6,470 nt of DNA from Candidatus Dadabacteria bacterium UBA2774. Lineage in GTDB: Bacteria; Desulfobacterota_D; UBA1144; Nemesobacterales; UBA2774. Location of the stretch: assembly GCA_002352485.1 (NCBI GenBank), contig DEIM01000003.1, positions 1 through 6,470 on the forward strand, written 5' to 3'. Positions 5,915 to 6,470 of the stretch are shown here, piece by piece. How positions within the stretch are numbered: position 1 is the stretch's first letter; each line of letters opens with the position of its first letter. The position numbers were made by a program, and so were the translations under genes. The notes beneath the pieces were generated by a model. The model did no database searches. It saw nothing but the letters and a program-made list of their open reading frames with translations, and was not told the DNA's origin.

Positions 5915-6470
5915 TTATATTTCCTCTCTACTCGTTATAAGCCCTGAAGCCTTAGAAGCCATAGCGTTAGTCGGAAAAACCAAGACACCCTCGTTTCGAA
6001 GTTTTTCTACCTGCTCCTCTAAAATCTGAGGATCATTCTCTGTGCCACACACGTGGGACACAAACACCAGGTTCCGCCCCTTCTTTTTCGCGCGCTTTTT
6101 GGCCTCTACGATTGCGGGCAACAGATCGCCTGCGGGGTCGGGGCTTGCAACGTGCCCTAAAACTATGTCAAAAAGTATGACGCCCACGCTTGCTTTAGAC
6201 GCTTCGCTTAAAAGCCTCTCGCTCCGAAGGGTCGCGTCTATCATCGGGTGGGGCCGCCCCACAGTAAATTCCTCTTCGCCTAAATCGATACAGGAGTTCC
6301 GCTCGCTTCTGTTCGAATCTTTCAGTTTGAAATCCTTATTAAGCGGGGCGTTTGAATATATATCACCCACAATAGGGCCGAGCACCTGCTGCGCTTCATA
6401 GCAAAGAGTGCCTCCGGAATACAGCCCCCTCAGATATTTTTGTCCTGGATTTAGGGATTTAGCTGATTCA
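5915..6470 (-). CDS. fdrA: C-terminal part of FdrA/AllF family protein; runs off the right edge
   Basis: The last 184 residues are present and the reading frame stays open to the window's right edge, so the N-terminal two thirds are outside (E. coli FdrA is about 555 residues). Visible blocks are YLRGLYSGGTLCYEAQ (fragment residues 12-27), CIDLGEEEFTVGRPHPMID (60-78), VILFDIVLGHVASPDPAGDL (97-116) and VSHVCGTENDPQ (137-148). These match the FdrA family, whose C-terminal region has a succinyl-CoA-synthetase-like Rossmann fold. In E. coli, FdrA was renamed AllF, a subunit of oxamate carbamoyltransferase with AllG and AllH. A start at the internal GTG at 6385 would drop the conserved SGGTLC motif, so the frame clearly continues upstream. 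It is followed directly by carbamate kinase, which would consume the carbamoyl phosphate formed. The family is clear; the exact substrate is not. Confidence 0.88.
   Translation of the reverse strand, partial: ESAKSLNPGQKYLRGLYSGGTLCYEAQQVLGPIVGDIYSNAPLNKDFKLKDSNRSERNSCIDLGEEEFTVGRPHPMIDATLRSERLLSEASKASVGVILFDIVLGHVASPDPAGDLLPAIVEAKKRAKKKGRNLVFVSHVCGTENDPQILEEQVEKLRNEGVLVFPTNAMASKASGLITSREEI

Noticed and set aside
6042..6401. Forward-strand open frame of 119 codons opposite fdrA
   Set aside because: It lies wholly opposite the conserved FdrA coding frame and its translation shows no recognisable motif. It is a shadow of a real gene.

Overview
The window is a compact bacterial gene cluster with every recognisable gene on the minus strand, so transcription runs from the right edge to the left. 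Eight genes are visible: two run off the window edges and six are complete. GC content is mid-40s percent by eye, Shine-Dalgarno sequences are bacterial (AGGAGG type), and starts are ATG plus one TTG. The host cannot be named from this sequence alone. No mobile element, tRNA, rRNA or CRISPR array is visible, and no gap between genes exceeds about 190 bases.

Right-hand block (about 4954-6470): the C-terminal third of an FdrA/AllF-family protein is followed 4 bases later by a complete carbamate kinase (AllK/ArcC type). Left-hand block (about 262-1266): a DUF2877/AllH (YlbF) protein. In E. coli, AllF, AllG and AllH form oxamate carbamoyltransferase at the end of anaerobic allantoin breakdown. 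Its carbamoyl phosphate is then used by carbamate kinase to make ATP, CO2 and ammonia. The DUF1116/AllG partner is not in the window.

Between and beyond these lie genes that I recognise as members of the Nit1C (nitrilase cluster 1 / MSMEG_0565-0572) conserved operon: a Sll0783/MSMEG_0572-family protein (4265-4756), an MSMEG_0568-family radical SAM enzyme (3010-4146), and the start of an MSMEG_0565-family glycosyltransferase (1-269). Interleaved with them are a CoA-disulfide-reductase-like flavoprotein (1638-2981) and an unrecognised 82-residue protein (1337-1585). The Nit1C nitrilase, acetyltransferase and AIR-synthase-like genes are not present here but could lie outside the window.

The main point of interest is this mixture. 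Nit1C genes, linked in the literature to nitrile and cyanide assimilation and nitrogen starvation, sit inside an AllF...AllH/AllK carbamoyl-transfer and carbamate-kinase set. A reasonable hypothesis, not shown by the sequence, is one nitrogen-scavenging pathway in which a Nit1C-derived compound is carbamoylated or phosphorolysed to carbamoyl phosphate, and carbamate kinase recovers ATP and ammonia. A 188-base gap (4766-4953) holds a weak terminator-like hairpin, a plausible sigma-70 promoter and a second hairpin. It could divide the cluster into two transcription units.
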